Source of the DNA: Druceiella hillmani
Taxonomy: Eukaryota; Arthropoda; Insecta; Lepidoptera; Hepialidae
Direction: 5' to 3'
DNA: 64,000 nt
NCBI GenBank assembly: GCA_039881145.1
Contig: JAYKKI010000008.1
Coordinates: 34,938,501-35,002,500, forward strand
Numbering within the stretch: position 1 is the stretch's first letter; the number at the start of each line of letters is the position of its first letter. The notes beneath the pieces were generated by a model, which saw nothing but the letters and a program-made list of their open reading frames with translations, ran no database searches and was not told the origin of the DNA. This document shows positions 12,740 through 24,298 of this stretch, piece after piece. A program made the position numbers and the translations under genes.

Positions 12740-13080
12740 ATTTCACTTAAACAAATACTCTACCTTCTTTAGTGATGAGTATAGCGAAAACCGAGAAATA
12801 AGTGAATATGTACTTGAATAGTTATTTTCATTAAAGTCGAAATGCCTGAATTTAATGTGAGAGTAAAATTTAACTAGTGCTTCCTATATAAAGAAATTGT
12901 GAAAGCTCTGAATTGCATATACTTTGTGATTGTTAAACTATTTGTTCAAAGTTTCAATAAGGATACTATGATTAAAACAATTAATACGTAAGGCGGTGAA
13001 TAAGTGTTACTCATGAATTATAAAGGGGGGCTTCTGTGCGAGCATGGTAGTGCATAGGTATGTACAATATTTTTGACGGA
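12740..13080 (+). repeat. duplicated block D, copy 1
   Basis: Corresponds to 23510-23900. Shared landmarks: acttaaa, atactcta, agcgaaaa followed by cc(g/a)agaaataa, attttca(t/c)(t/c)aaagtcgaaat, taatgtgag/taaatgtgac, aaattta, and a distal ggcg-aaagtgtta segment. Copy 1 lacks the second hairpin arm present in copy 2. Confidence 0.7.
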
Positions 13081-13439
13081 ATAAAACAAAAAACCATTAC
13101 AGTTTAGGAAAAAAAATTAAGCCAAATTTATGGAATATTAACTAACTAAGAAAATCGATAGTTGCAAATTTAATACCGTTACTTAAAAAGAAAATTCTTG
13201 TTAATAGTATGCGTGTAACAAAAAATGTTAAAGTAATTTCCCATTAATTGTGCGATTTCTCTCATTAATTGTAATTTTCTCCTTGTACATAATTTTACGC
13301 AAAAAGCGTGTTATTAAAAAGTCAACACTATTTGCTATTTTGTCTACTGTAAACTCACAACTTTTCCCTGTAAATTACATAGCCCCAAGGCCACTCCAAT
13401 ATTAGATTCGAAGCGCATTGGGTTCTTGTATCATTACTA

Positions 13440-13735
13440 AGTCTAACTTTAATAACTATATTATACTACTGAAGTAGAATTTTAAATAATTTGAAGTTTT
13501 TATTTGGTAAATCGATATAAGACGACGATTTAAGGGAAAGAAAAAATATAACATGAAAAAAAATAATGAGCAGGAAAAAAATAAAAGATTGCTGCCACTT
13601 TATGTGTCACGGAAAGTTTAATCCTGTTCTGATTCGGCTTAATGTCAACACAACGGTTGTTTTAATGTGAGAATACAAGTATTATGAATATATGACGTGT
13701 TGTAGCGTAATAGCGAAACAAATGAAAACAACGTT
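13440..13735 (+). repeat. duplicated block H, copy 1
   Basis: Corresponds to 27600-27880. Shared landmarks in order: aaataattt, tttattt(g/c)g, aatgagcag, (g/a)ttg(c/t)(t/c)gccact-like, gtcac, ttcggctta, tttta, gaata followed by gagtatta/aagtatta, and aatat. Block lengths are nearly equal, with few gaps. Confidence 0.65.
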
Positions 13736-13789
13736 TTTGGAGTTTACTCCTTATGAATCGCTTCTCAGAGCGTTCAAACAAGTGCAACA

Positions 13790-14070
13790 GTTTGTAAGTT
13801 TAGATGTAAGAGTTTATCTCCAAAACTACTAATCCGATTTAAAAAATTATTTGGCCAATATTTAGAAATGACCTTGAGGGTGAACACAGGCTATATATTA
13901 TCGTGTTAAAAATATTTTCATGTACTATAAAAAAGTTAAATTTTGTAAGTTTGGATGTAAGAGGTTATCTCCGAAACTACTCATTCAATTTCAAAACTCT
14001 TTCACCAATATTTAGAAAGGATCTTCAGAATGGATATAGGTTGTATATTATCCCGTTAAAAAAATAAACC
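13790..14070 (+). repeat. two tandem units of a ~140-bp dispersed insect-type repeat
   Basis: Unit 1 (about 13791-13905) and unit 2 (about 13937-14060) both read gtaagttt(a/g)gatgtaaga, then tttatctcc-aaactact, caatatttagaaa and a tail with tatattatc and gttaaaa. The stretch around 'accgattt' is typical of 3' parts of several insect mobile elements, but I cannot name the family. Confidence 0.75.
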
Positions 14071-14289
14071 AGTTTTGCAACGTAAATTAACGAAAAAACA
14101 GTCGAGTGAATGCTTTTTTTATGAACACTGCCTTAACGGTAAGAAATATATTGATAAATGATATTGATATTTATTTTTATATACAGTGTTGCCTTTTTAA
14201 TTACTCTAAGACAGTTGTATTTAAGGAGTAAACTCCAGTGGCGCGTCAGAGCTGACGCGCAAAATATTTTTAATGAAAACAATTTTTTT

Positions 14290-15235
14290 GATCCTCGCCA
14301 CAAATTCATTTAAATTTGCTATTACAGATAACATTTTCAACAAACTGCGTATTAGATTCAGAGAGTAATTCTGAAAATTATGTGTAAAAGACAAATATAC
14401 CTTAACTAGTCATGTGGTAATGGGATTTACTTTTAAAATTAATAGCAAGAAAAATAATCGTTATTGTTAGGAGCAAAACATTTTCCTTATGAATTATTTT
14501 TTTAAATAATTTTCGGGTTTCCTCCTTCTTCAAAAGTAGACCAAGGTTATTTTTTTTGTAAAGAATACGCCCCTCCAATTTTTAATTAAATCAATAAATT
14601 AATTTCACCCTTTCGCTGCACCTGATTATCGAAGCTAATTGATTTATTAAAAAGATTTCCACTCGGAAAAATCCCTCGCCCTCATTTAATATCCCATTAA
14701 AAATTGTGTTTCCGCATGTAACTTGCTTTTTCTTTATTAGGGAGGAAAAATCTTACACAAAACACTGTTTGTGTAAATTTTTCCTCCCGTCACATTCTTT
14801 TAGTAAGACAATGGAAATTCAGTGGCGCGTGCATAATGGTATCTTCTTGAAACTCAGTTATTATACTTACCCGGCCTCACTTAAATGTTAGCCATTTTGA
14901 ATTAAAATTTCCCTAATTGAACCAAGAAAGAGTTTGAGCCTCCAAATTTGAAAGTTAATTCACATATTAAAAAGTACCTTACGCTAATACCCTTATAACT
15001 CTAGTATATAAATGTGTATTTCTATAATTATAGCATTTTTTGAAAGATATTTCACATCCGCCTCCTTTATTTGGCAGAATAATGAAAAGTCCGTTATACC
15101 CACTCAAAGAAATACCCTTTTAACGTTCCTCAATTTAAATATTTTGTAGTCTATTAAATTGAATTTCACTTACGTTATGCACAATTATGAATTCAAATTC
15201 AAACTCTTTTATTTTGCAGTTTATTGGAAAAGATA
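14290..15235 (+). repeat. duplicated block C, copy 1
   Basis: The best-preserved duplicated block, matching 29630-30450. Landmarks: aaattaatagcaagaa, acgcccctc followed by tttttaattaaatcaataaa, gcacctga, aagctaattgatttatta, aatccctcgc, catta, attcttttagt with aatggaaa, tatttct, cctcct with tttatt, ccactcaaagaaat/ccacccaaagaaat and gaattcaa. The match extends about 900 bp. A 61-codon frame at 14706-14891 is not conserved in copy 2. Confidence 0.85.
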
Positions 15236-15239
15236 TTTC

Positions 15240-16160
15240 AATATCGCATCAAAAGTAGCATGCCTCAATCAAATATTATCTGTTAGAGACACGTGCAAAA
15301 ATGTATTTAAAAAGACCAATTGATTACAGAGGAAGTTTTTAGTTGTGTCTGAGTTAAATATTTAACAAATTATCATATTATTTATTCGCTGTAATACAAA
15401 ATTATTGCTAAGTATAGTAGACTGATTAAGACCTTTGTTATAATATAAAATGAAATCAAGACATTTTCTTATATTTCTGCCTGTACATCAAAGAAAGCAT
15501 CAGAAGTTTTTCAACTGATATAATATCTAAACACACCTCATATTGCAAAAGGAACCGATAGTATACATATATGAAGCTTGCAGTGACATGTTGACGAAAC
15601 CTTTCAAATATATATATCATTATAGTAATCCCTCATGCCGCATGTTTGAAAGCTACTCTTGAAAATCTACGTCATGCACTTAAAGGTTTTTTCCGTGTGA
15701 GCCCTGAGCTTTTTACTTACTCGTAGTTCTGATCACAGATTTAAAAGATTATGAGCAGATGACACATAAGAGTATTAAAACCGTAGCTAAAGGTGAAATC
15801 TATCAAAATACGCCCCTAAATATATTTAGGAGGCGTGTCTTAATTCAGTGGCAACTCGTTTCTCAATATAAATATTTTCATATTAATGTATACATATTTC
15901 ATATTACGTGTAAATATTTTCATATTGACCTAAACTCCAATTTCCTTTATATGTATTAGTAAAGTAGAACTGAAAACATTTTATGTCTTTATTTATATTT
16001 ATTTAAAACCGGTCCAAAAATGTTTTTTGGCATTTGATTTTTAAAACAAAATAATGCCTATAAATATAAATAATTTGAACTGTCCTAGCGAGGAACCTGT
16101 GGTTTGCCAACGATCAGGGTAGGGAAAATGGACTTTCTTTTGACGTATCGTAATTTGAAT
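15240..16160. other. AT-rich stretch with one short palindrome
   Basis: The only structure found is a near-perfect 27-nt palindrome at 15810-15836 (cgcccctaaatatatttagg core, one mismatched pair). A 66-codon frame at 15759-15959 spans it and shows no recognised domain. Confidence 0.45.
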
Positions 16161-16163
16161 ATA

Positions 16164-16567
16164 TAGATACACGGTGTCCGGGAATAAGTGTCGGACAAAG
16201 AATCACGATATTCGTCAACTGAAAAATTGCTGTTAAAATAAAATTTAAAACATGACTTTTTTTTCAGAAAATTGAAAATAATGTTCATAATTATTTGTCA
16301 TCTTTTTCGTAAACACGATACTTACACATTGATACGCACATTACCAGCGCCACTCAGTGGAAAAACCCGCGAATAGCTGCGAAAACATCTAGCTGCTCGG
16401 GTAAGCACCGCGCTACAGTCTTGTATTGGGTGTGTTAAAAAGAGCTATGTGTAATATTTTGTTTGCACCCAGTTAGGAAAAGGGTGTGTGTTACGTTTTA
16501 TTTTCCAATAATTGCCAACCAATAACGTGTTTCTTTGTCCGACACTTATTCCCAGAGACGTGTCTAT
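16164..16567. mobile_element. ~400-bp MITE with terminal inverted repeats
   Basis: A 23-bp perfect inverted pair bounds the element: 16180-16202 begins gggaataagtgtcggac and 16531-16553 is its exact reverse complement. Imperfect pairing extends outwards through cacggtgtcc on the left and gagacgtgtc on the right to tagatacac/gtgtctata. The interior is unusually GC-rich for the region (16320-16430) and has no long frame, so it is non-autonomous. A Tc1/mariner relationship is possible because of the TA-rich flanks, but it is unproven. Confidence 0.8.
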
Positions 16568-16571
16568 ACAT

Positions 16572-16572
16572 G

Positions 16573-16635
<63 letters not shown>

Positions 16636-16648
16636 GTATATATGTATG
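16572..16648. repeat. (TA)n microsatellite abutting the MITE
   Basis: A TA run starting within a few bases of the right inverted repeat of the MITE at 16164-16567. Insertion into or next to TA repeats is common for TA-targeting elements. Ile/Tyr-rich frames here are repeat artefacts. Confidence 0.95.
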
Positions 16649-18479
16649 TCTTATTATTAATTTCCCTGTACTCGCAGTTATATTTTACATTCAAATAAAT
16701 ATTTGTGTTGTTAAAACTAAAACAGAGTATGTCTCGTGTTCACAATTTACGCTATTAAATATTCTATAAAAGCTATTTTTATTTTAAATGGGTGTAAAAC
16801 TTATGTTTATGTAAACTAAAACTCAACTATAGAATACACAAACAACGTGTAATAAATGAAAGTTCTAACACATGATTGTACAACGTACAATCATTAATAT
16901 ATTCGATTCAATATATCCGATTGTGCAACTGTCAATAGATTTAAATTTTAAATAATTGCTGCCGTCATCAGGTTTCTTTCCTTACAAATTTAGAGCCTGA
17001 GTCCTTATAATACAGTATAAATGTTACTTGTTATCTTAACTATGCACCTTAACTATTAACTTAACTATATAACTACTTACTATGTTACTATATCAAAATG
17101 TTTAGACCAAGTAGATTATATTACTTTGGATTTAAATTTTCAGGTTCATCTGTTTTAATCAATTTTGTGTACGGTTTCATTCTTTGGAAATCTATAAATA
17201 AAGAATAGATATTCGATTTATTCAGGAAATAAATGTTGTACAAAAAAATCTTCCCTATTATCTTTTATATGGTACGGATACATTTTTTGAATTTGCTTAC
17301 CTGAATGAGTCTACCGTCTACTTCAAAACGGTCCTAAAATTGAAATGATTTTTCTGATCATAAACCATTAATATATCTGTAAGAATAAGAAACCTGAAAG
17401 GTCATAATCGGGACAAATTTGAACTATCTTAAAATCCAAATTAATCTAACATTTTTCTGTTAAACAAACGTTCTGATAAACATGTTTACAGTGAGATATT
17501 CATGAAATTTGCAAATTATTTTTTAATGACAATGTATTGTTCACAACCTGTAGTCAACGGATGCTTATTTATTTTTAAATATCCTTTCCTGAGTTATACA
17601 AATTTTGTTGAAACAAGGATATCTTTAAAGGGTTTCTTTACATAAAGTGAAATGGCAACGAAAAATATAAAATTATTAATTTAATTTTTTTTTATAAAAT
17701 TATTAACTTTATTTTTTCCAGAAGAACCTGTGTATCTATAAAGAAGTTAATGACTTACAAAGATTTATATCTTTATAAAAAATAAATCTAAAATTTATAC
17801 GCGGCTGGCATGTATATTAAATGTTCGATGATGTTTTAAATTTGAAATACTTATATAATTATAACATGTATTTCACAATAAATAACGAGAAAATTTCGAA
17901 TGGAAGCAATTGATAGCACATTTCTGGAAACCGTGAAATGCAATACCTGACAAATTCCTGTACGAAGCGCTATCACACGTATAGTCAAAACATTTACCCA
18001 ATTTTTAGAATACTTTTTGATACTTATGTAAATTTAGAAATTTAAGAAATTACCCGTAAAATATAAAATTCGACAATTAATTTTGTTAATATGGCACCCA
18101 GGTTAAAAACTAGGGCGTGATGACAGTTTCGAGTTAAGAAAACGGATGAAACAAATACGATCTCGCTCGAAACATTATAAGTAACGACTAAAAGAAGGAA
18201 ATGAAAGTACGCCAGTCTTTATGATTTTCTCTAGATATTGCCCGATTATTTATGTGTCATCTGTTTGTTAATAATATAAGTCCGTGGTTCTAATTGCAAC
18301 TCTCTACGTTAGTGCAAAGATATATTTTAATTTCATTTTATTTCCTCAAGTCACAAAATCAGTTTTTTAAGAAATAAAATATTATATACATGGAACCAAA
18401 AATTTATTTAAAGAAAAACATTGTTTTCAATTAAGTAAATATTGAAACTAAAATATATTGCAATAATGAGACATCCTAG
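16649..18479. other. AT-rich stretch with a 10-bp-arm hairpin
   Basis: A perfect hairpin at 16872-16894 has arms atgattgtac and gtacaatcat with a three-base loop. Otherwise nothing is recognised through 18479. Confidence 0.5.
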
Positions 18480-18665
18480 CGCTTTTAGGCCGGAATTGTT
18501 CAAAAGTTCAAACAATTTCGATTTTATGGCACCCCGTACGGGTCTTGTGATTTGCCGCTTTTTCCGCTCCCGTTCTATGTTTTAATATGCTATAAAAAGC
18601 TTTTCTCGTTTTATTACAACTTTTTCCCCACTTATTGCGTGAAGGAGCTTTGAAGACAACTTGGG
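18480..18665 (+). repeat. dispersed repeat K, copy 1
   Basis: Resembles 34920-35100 in the same orientation; shared landmarks are ttttccg, gttttaatatgctataaaa, cgttttat and aactttt. A fragment of the same kind (tttattgtttaatatg) may lie near 48780. Family unknown. This pair does not fit the order of the A-F duplication, so it looks like a separate dispersed element. Confidence 0.55.
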
Positions 18666-18929
18666 AGATTCGACGTTTAAGTATGCAATATTTAAGTTGA
18701 GGTTTTTTTGTGTCATCGCCGTGTATATTTACGGCGAAAATTAGTATAACCTTGACCTATTTATTGGTTTGGTTTTTCTTAAAGTTTAATTATCAATGTT
18801 TAAAATGTGGTATAAACATAGTTATACATATCCAGTTCATTTAATAATGAAATTTGCCTCCAACTAATTAAACGTCTTACACTTAATTTCTATTTGCAAT
18901 ACTAATTCGATACCTGCAAATAAATTTAC

Positions 18930-18935
<6 letters not shown>

Positions 18936-18988
<53 letters not shown>

Positions 18989-19018
18989 TATATACGTGTG
19001 TATATATATATATATATA
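18936..19018. repeat. (TA)n microsatellite, two runs
   Basis: TA runs at 18936-18984 and about 19000-19018, separated by aaatatatatacgtgtg. Confidence 0.95.
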
Positions 19019-19083
19019 CTATTCTATTTAATAATAAAAATTGTGTAGACTTTATTAAACAACATTAATTTATTTGGAAGTAA

Positions 19084-19207
19084 ATCCTGTTAACAAATAA
19101 ACGTAAGAGAAAAGGTTATCAATCAAAGTCATATAAATCGTTTCACATCACTGTTCTTACCTGGACTCCAGGTAAGAACAGTGATGTGAAACGATTTATC
19201 CTGTTAA
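19084..19207. repeat. 33-bp-arm palindrome flanked by 10-bp direct repeats
   Basis: Left arm 19133-19165 and right arm 19167-19199 are exact reverse complements with a single-base spacer at 19166, giving a 67-nt near-perfect palindrome. The direct repeat atcctgttaa occurs at 19084-19093 and again at 19198-19207, overlapping the end of the right arm. Such perfection in non-coding DNA implies a recent event, such as a template-switch duplication or a small hairpin insertion. Confidence 0.95.
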
Positions 19208-20090
19208 GCATAAAATTGCAATAGTGTGAAATAATTTAGGACATTTGAATTCATTTTCAATTTTAAAAGTTACCTAATATTTCACTTAATAATTTCTAAA
19301 AATTTACATTTATTTACATGCGGTATTCATAATAGTTATTGACGTATTTGTAAATACACATTACGTGTTTTATACTCATAAAAATCTAAATATACCTGTT
19401 AAATCATAAATTATACCTGTGCTTTCAAATAATACTTTTTATCAAAATTTTATAGTCGTCACAAAAAAAATTATTTATTTTGAAATACACTCCATACATA
19501 TTTTAACACATATTAGTGAGATTAATTTTCGGTATGTGTTTATATGCGTTTGTTTATATTTAATTTAGATTATACTAACCGTATCATAATGTATTTCAAT
19601 AGATCTAATCTTTTTATTTTATTTTCATTAATTATTTGCGTGCTAAAATTATTCTCGCATTATACCAAAGAAGTATATCTTCTAACAGCGTATATAAGTA
19701 CGCAAAGTTTTTTTATATCTCACAAAATACGCTATAATGAATTTGATTGATCCTCTTCATATACTCTAAGAGTATAATAGAAAAGAGGGATTCCTTCCTT
19801 TCAACCAAAGATATGTGTCCGAGTTTCCAGTTAGAAATTTACTTAAATCATAATTTCATACCATTTTAAAGCCAGTTTAACCTGACGTAAGTAATTAAAA
19901 AATATTTCAAAAAATCATAAACATTCCGTAAATTGTGGAAGTTTATTAGAAGAATATAAAAGAAAAGGATCAATATACGAAAACTGTTTTGTCTTTATTT
20001 AATGAAATATATATGCATTAAATTTGAAAAATCTATGGGTTCGCGATCTGTTTTAATCATAAATTTTTATAAGAGCATTAACAAAGTTCA
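19208..20090. other. AT-rich stretch, nothing recognised
   Basis: A 68-codon Ile/Leu/Phe-rich frame at 19544-19750 has no supporting domain or splice context. It is most likely a chance frame. Confidence 0.45.
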
Positions 20091-20094
20091 ATGA

Positions 20095-20425
20095 ACTTTC
20101 CTTAAGTTATTTATAATTTTTATACATTTGCACGAATACCGCAATAATTTATGTACTGCCCCATGTCTGTGTGAACACCTGTGCATGTTCCCCAATAATT
20201 TCTCAACAAGGCACTGGTTGCCAAACCAGCTATTATTTTAGCGGAGGTACGCTGTAATTGATGAATAAGGCGGAACTTAAAATTTTATTAAAAGTGGATT
20301 TGATTGCCAGCCAAATTAACAGCGTAGTAATTACATAATAAAGAGGCAGGCTTTTAAGCTCTAACTGGAGTTTTATATATCTACTATGTGTAGGTTTCGA
20401 TAGCATTATATTATAAGGAGGAAGG
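20095..20425 (+). repeat. duplicated block B, copy 1
   Basis: Corresponds to 32110-32440. Landmarks in order: ttcc(t/g)taagttat, ataccgca, atttatgtac, aatttctcaaca, tggttgccaaa/tggctactaag, gcggaggtac/gtggaggtac, attttattaa, caggctt-taagct, taactggagtt/taactggagct and ctacta. The match is continuous over about 320 bp. Confidence 0.8.
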
Positions 20426-20465
20426 TATATATAATTAATAAGTAAGGTAATTTATTTCTGAGTGT

Positions 20466-20495
20466 ATATAATAGTCACATGTGTGACTATTATAT
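20466..20495. repeat. hairpin with perfect 14-bp arms
   Basis: atataatagtcaca and tgtgactattatat are separated by TG. It lies just upstream of a TA run. Confidence 0.85.
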
Positions 20496-20570
20496 GTGTG
20501 TGTTCTTCTTATAAACGCTCAATTTGTTTGATTCTTATATATTTACAATTAATTAATTATTATGAATTTA

Positions 20571-20592
20571 ATGTATATGTATATGTATATAT

Positions 20593-20653
<61 letters not shown>
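20571..20653. repeat. (TA)n microsatellite
   Basis: About 80 bp of TA with a phase slip (ataatata) near 20600. Tyr/Ile frames here are repeat artefacts. Confidence 0.95.
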
Positions 20654-20655
<2 letters not shown>

Positions 20656-21250
20656 AAATTCGTATTATTGAAAAAACGCATTGTACAGTGACCATGGTAT
20701 TAGTTGATAAATACTAGTAAGTATTTCAATATTACCAGAATTATTAATTCCATTACTACGATCGGTATTTTTGCTATTTTCGGAAATGTAATATTCATGA
20801 ATTTATTTTATAAGAACATACTTTTATTAGTTAATAATCAATATTTTAATTTTTCTTATTCTTATTATTATTATTTTATAATGATATGTTATTATCACTT
20901 AGCATTTAATATTTAAATTCGTATTGTTACTATTATCATTATTTATTCTATTTGACCATCAATGTAGTTTAAATTTGACGACATTCTTGAGGATAATTTA
21001 CACTTACTTTGTATTGATGTTTATTTTTAGTATTCATTGAATTATTAATTAAATCTAATTTTTATTTTAAATCATTTGGTTTGTTCTTGACTCATACGAC
21101 GGTGGTATAATTGATCATTTTCGTGTAATGAATCATTTATAACATTATTTTATTTAATTTTTTTATTTAAATGTGTTTTTGTATTTATTATACTCAAATT
21201 TTCGTGATTCAGCGTGTACTATGTACTAGTATCGAATAAAACTGCGACTA
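20654..21250. other. AT-rich stretch, nothing recognised
   Basis: Very AT-rich with (ttattattatt)-like runs near 20860. A 70-codon hydrophobic frame (20704-20916) is probably compositional. Confidence 0.4.
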
Positions 21251-21255
21251 CGACT

Positions 21256-21464
21256 GTGATGGTATATATGTGTGTGGGTGTCCGTGTATTCACGTGCGCA
21301 TTTACGTGTGCGTGTTTGCGTGTATGTGTGTGTGCGTGCGTGCGTACATGCGTGTTGCGTGCGTACGTGCGTGTTGCGTGCGTACGTGCGGGCGTGCGTT
21401 CGTGCGTGAATGCGTGCGTGCTTACGTGCGTGCGTGTGTGTATGTGTATGTGCGTGTGAGTGTA
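21256..21464. repeat. imperfect (GT)n/(GCGT)n tract, CpG-rich
   Basis: Alternating Pu-Py tract dominated by GTGCGTGCGT-type repeats, with a ~24-bp sub-repeat (cgtgttgcgtgcgta, twice near 21350-21385). It retains many CpG dinucleotides. Cys/Val/Arg-rich and Thr/His/Ala-rich frames on the two strands are artefacts. Confidence 0.92.
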
Positions 21465-22149
21465 AGGTTGATTTATTATTACAGGGTAATCTCATACACT
21501 CAATCCATGCACCTAGTAAAAAAATTAATGTGTTTTCCAACACCAAAACAGATCGTGTAAAAAACTGAAAAAAATATATTTATTACAAAAAGAAATAAAA
21601 TGGCAAGCTAACAAAATAAAGTGTTTAATAAAAATGTATTGCCAAGAACAAAGGAGAAGAACAGGATTGAGCAAAGGGGGAGCGGTGAGGAGTTATGAAA
21701 TGAAGTTAGAAAATCATTTCCTTTTTCAGACGATTTTGGAATGCGTGGATGGACGTAATATTTTATCATCTTATATAGTGAAGAGATAATCGTAGAATCG
21801 AGTATCGTATTTGGGAATTAGTAAAGTCATGAGGTTTATAGAGTAACGTCCAACACCTGAGTGTTGGAAAATTAAAATTTAACTTCTAACTAAAATTTTA
21901 ATTCTAACATTTAAATTTTAGATAATACGGGCTGGGAGAATCGTTTAGTACATTAAAGAAAAAATAGAGAATGTGTAGATTGCGCCGATTCTTCAACAAA
22001 TGGAGCTGCGTCCTTTAATCAGAGGCGCGATCAAATTTCCTGCAGCCGAAAATGTTGCACCTGCACAGATTTTGAAATCATTGTAATTTATTTAAGCGAT
22101 CCTTTAGCAGTATATATAAGTTATAGTCAAGCAGATCCAGATAGCATTA
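21465..22149. other. AT-rich stretch with a short hairpin
   Basis: A 7-bp-arm hairpin, ccaacac-ctga-gtgttgg, lies at about 21849-21866. A patch at 21980-22070 is less AT-rich (gcgccgattc, ctgcgtcc, aggcgcg) but unassigned. Confidence 0.4.
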
Positions 22150-22890
22150 CAATAGTGAAATATGCTATTTAGACTTTTCCTGATATACAAATTTGTCGGA
22201 ATTTTTTTTTCTGTCTATATACCTGTCTATTTCTCAATTGTTTTGTTCAAGTATCAAGCAAAACTGGGCTGGAATAATCCTTGAGACTCAAATCAAACTT
22301 TATATCCTTTTTCAATTAGACTTTTTATCCTTTTTGGATATTGTCTTATATGTTTTTTTCATATGTTTATTTGTTCATTAGTCAATTATAAAAAATACAT
22401 AGTGTATTTGAATTAAGGTTCAACTAAGATAATACCATGAAGTAGGAACTAAAATCTGAAATATGTTTTTTGTTCAAAAATTTCCCAAGGATCTAGAAAT
22501 TGAGTTGAATATACTAATGACAATTAATTTACTGATACATAAGTTATTTTTATCCCGATCAAAAGTATCTTTAAAATGCAAACGTAACTCACGCTAAGAT
22601 TTAATTTTTTTGGGTGGATTTCAAAACATGCTACCTGCATTCGGGAAAGGAGGAATGGTGGATGGTCTTTCGGTTACATCTAGTTAGATCAGAATGAGTC
22701 ATGTTGGATTATGTTGGAATGATTTTAGTTGTATCAGGCTTATAGCATCGAGCGCATTGAGTAATGGCATTGAGTACAGATTTTTATTCAAGAACAATGT
22801 GAAAATTTTAAAAAATCAATTAAATGCCTGCCTCTATGAGATGATTAATTTAAATCATCGTCCGGAGCCATCAGTGAAGGTAAAGATCCA
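22150..22890 (+). repeat. duplicated block F, copy 1
   Basis: Corresponds to 32960-33700. Landmarks: aatagtg(a/g)a/atatgctattt, ctgtct, ggaataatcctt-gag/ggg, c(c/t)gatcaa(a/g)agtat, (t/g)gatttcaaaa/gaatttaaaa followed by catgctacctg/cacgctacctg and attc-ggg, gttggatta, cgagcg and gagtacag/gagcacag. The 3' part with ggttggatta repeats resembles a common insect dispersed repeat end. A 70-codon frame (22694-22906) is not conserved in copy 2. Confidence 0.75.
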
Positions 22891-22919
22891 TTACACCGAT
22901 AAATAGTGTAATTATTTTT

Positions 22920-23500
22920 AAAATAATTGGGCTAAAAGAAGTTCTGATAATATCTTTTAAAAAGACCTGTATTTATAAAGATAATGCATGGATTTATAAA
23001 AGACTAATGGTGAAGTATGTTAAGGTAATATATAAGACTTTCAGAAAACAAATTTCACTATGCGAGACGTATTTAAAATACGATTATCGAAAAGATTTTA
23101 ACATTCGAGGAATTGCACGTAAGCGAGTGACTGAGTGCCAAATCTGATATTGATGAATATCACAGAAATAATATTAAAAGTTGATTTGATTTATAGTGGC
23201 CGTTACGGTAGATCGAATAAATGTTAAAAATGAATTACTGACCCTGTAAAGTCAGGTTCGCGAGGTTTAATTACAGCGAGATATACTTACTAGTTATAAT
23301 ATCCAAAGTTATTGTTTAATGAAAGAAGTTATTGACAAATTGTTTTGTAACCGATTGAACATAGAAAATAATTAAAAAGCGTTCATATTACAGCCAGATA
23401 TTACTTAACTATATTATTTATATATGTATTTATTACATATTTGTTATCCATTTTAAGGAGTTTATGTGTAAAGTGCGTCTCATATATAACGAAACTTCTT
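22920..23500 (+). repeat. duplicated block A, copy 2
   Basis: Second occurrence of block A, starting directly after block F copy 1, so the two proposed duplicate units abut here. Landmarks as for 7120-7720; aattgggcta begins near 22925 and the ttgatgaatatc segment lies near 23150. Confidence 0.75.
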
Positions 23501-23509
23501 TCACGAACT

Positions 23510-23900
23510 AATGACTACTTAAATAATACTCTAATTTCATTAATTATGAATTCAGCGAAAAACCAAGAAATAAATCAATAAACACCAATATTGATTTGTT
23601 TCTTGGTTTTTTGCTCAACTCATCTTTTAGTAGTTAATAGGTTACTCGTATTTTCACCAAAGTCGAAATACTTAATAATTAAATGTGACATTGAAATTTA
23701 ATTATCATTGCGTATGTGAGAAAACTGTTAAATGTCTAGGTCTTATAACTGCGATGCTTGTTAAACGGTATATGATATTAGTTAAGCGATGTATTTTCAG
23801 TTTTAGTTTTTTATTTTTTTCATATATAAAAATAATCTAAAAATAATGAATAGGCGAAAAAGTGTTATTTTGAAATAAAAAGGCAGGCCGGTTTGTAAAT
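23510..23900 (+). repeat. duplicated block D, copy 2, containing a hairpin
   Basis: Matches 12740-13080 but contains an extra inverted segment. The arm gcgaaaaaccaagaaat (from 23555) is followed after a short loop by its near-perfect reverse complement (23588-23614, two mismatches over 26-27 nt). Copy 1 has only the left-arm sequence, so the right arm is a derived addition. Confidence 0.75.
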
Positions 23901-24273
23901 ATATGACAGTGTAAAATTCGTGACTGAAAAAACAAGGTTGAGAAAAGATAAAGCTGAATCAAAGAATTAGTATTAGAAACCAATAAACATCAACCCTTGT
24001 ACAATCGGCATTTCTATAGAAATAATCTATTTCTTAGTGGCTCGCATTTAAAGAGTAAATTTGCCAAGCCATTTCTCGACAGAGAAATTGTTGGATTTAT
24101 ATTATTTATTCTAACTTTCCCTTTAATGCTCATAATCTTATCCAAAACTATATTCTTCAAATTACCCACTCTAAACTTGTCAATCCTTCCTATAAATTAC
24201 ATAGGTCCAAAGCCTGGACAGAAACTCCCCTCTTTAATAATACATTATAAGTGCATCGACTATGTACTAAACA
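23901..24273 (-). other. possible 3' untranslated region of the gene candidate
   Basis: Downstream on the minus strand of the proposed stop codon of the gene candidate at 24274-26024. The minus strand contains aataaa near 24100, which could be a polyadenylation signal. Open frames exist on both strands (102 codons on plus, 23997-24305; a long stop-free run on minus), so another coding interpretation is possible. I recognise neither. Confidence 0.3.
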
Positions 24274-24298
24274 TTACATTTCCTCGAGGATGCCCAAT
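24274..24298 (-). CDS. tentative terminal exon of the unrecognised gene
   Basis: After the donor at 24663/24662, the minus strand offers an acceptor ending aacag at 24299-24300. Joining in phase gives RLGILEEM followed by TAA (24274-24276). An alternative acceptor ending tgtag near 24416 also gives a short tail and stop. The exon is tiny and its polypyrimidine tract is weak, so it is only a suggestion. Confidence 0.25.

Noticed and set aside
13790..14070. CRISPR-like spaced repeats (also considered for E arrays and 54.4-55.0 kb)
   Set aside because: Units are long, diverged and contiguous without unique spacers; the genome is eukaryotic.
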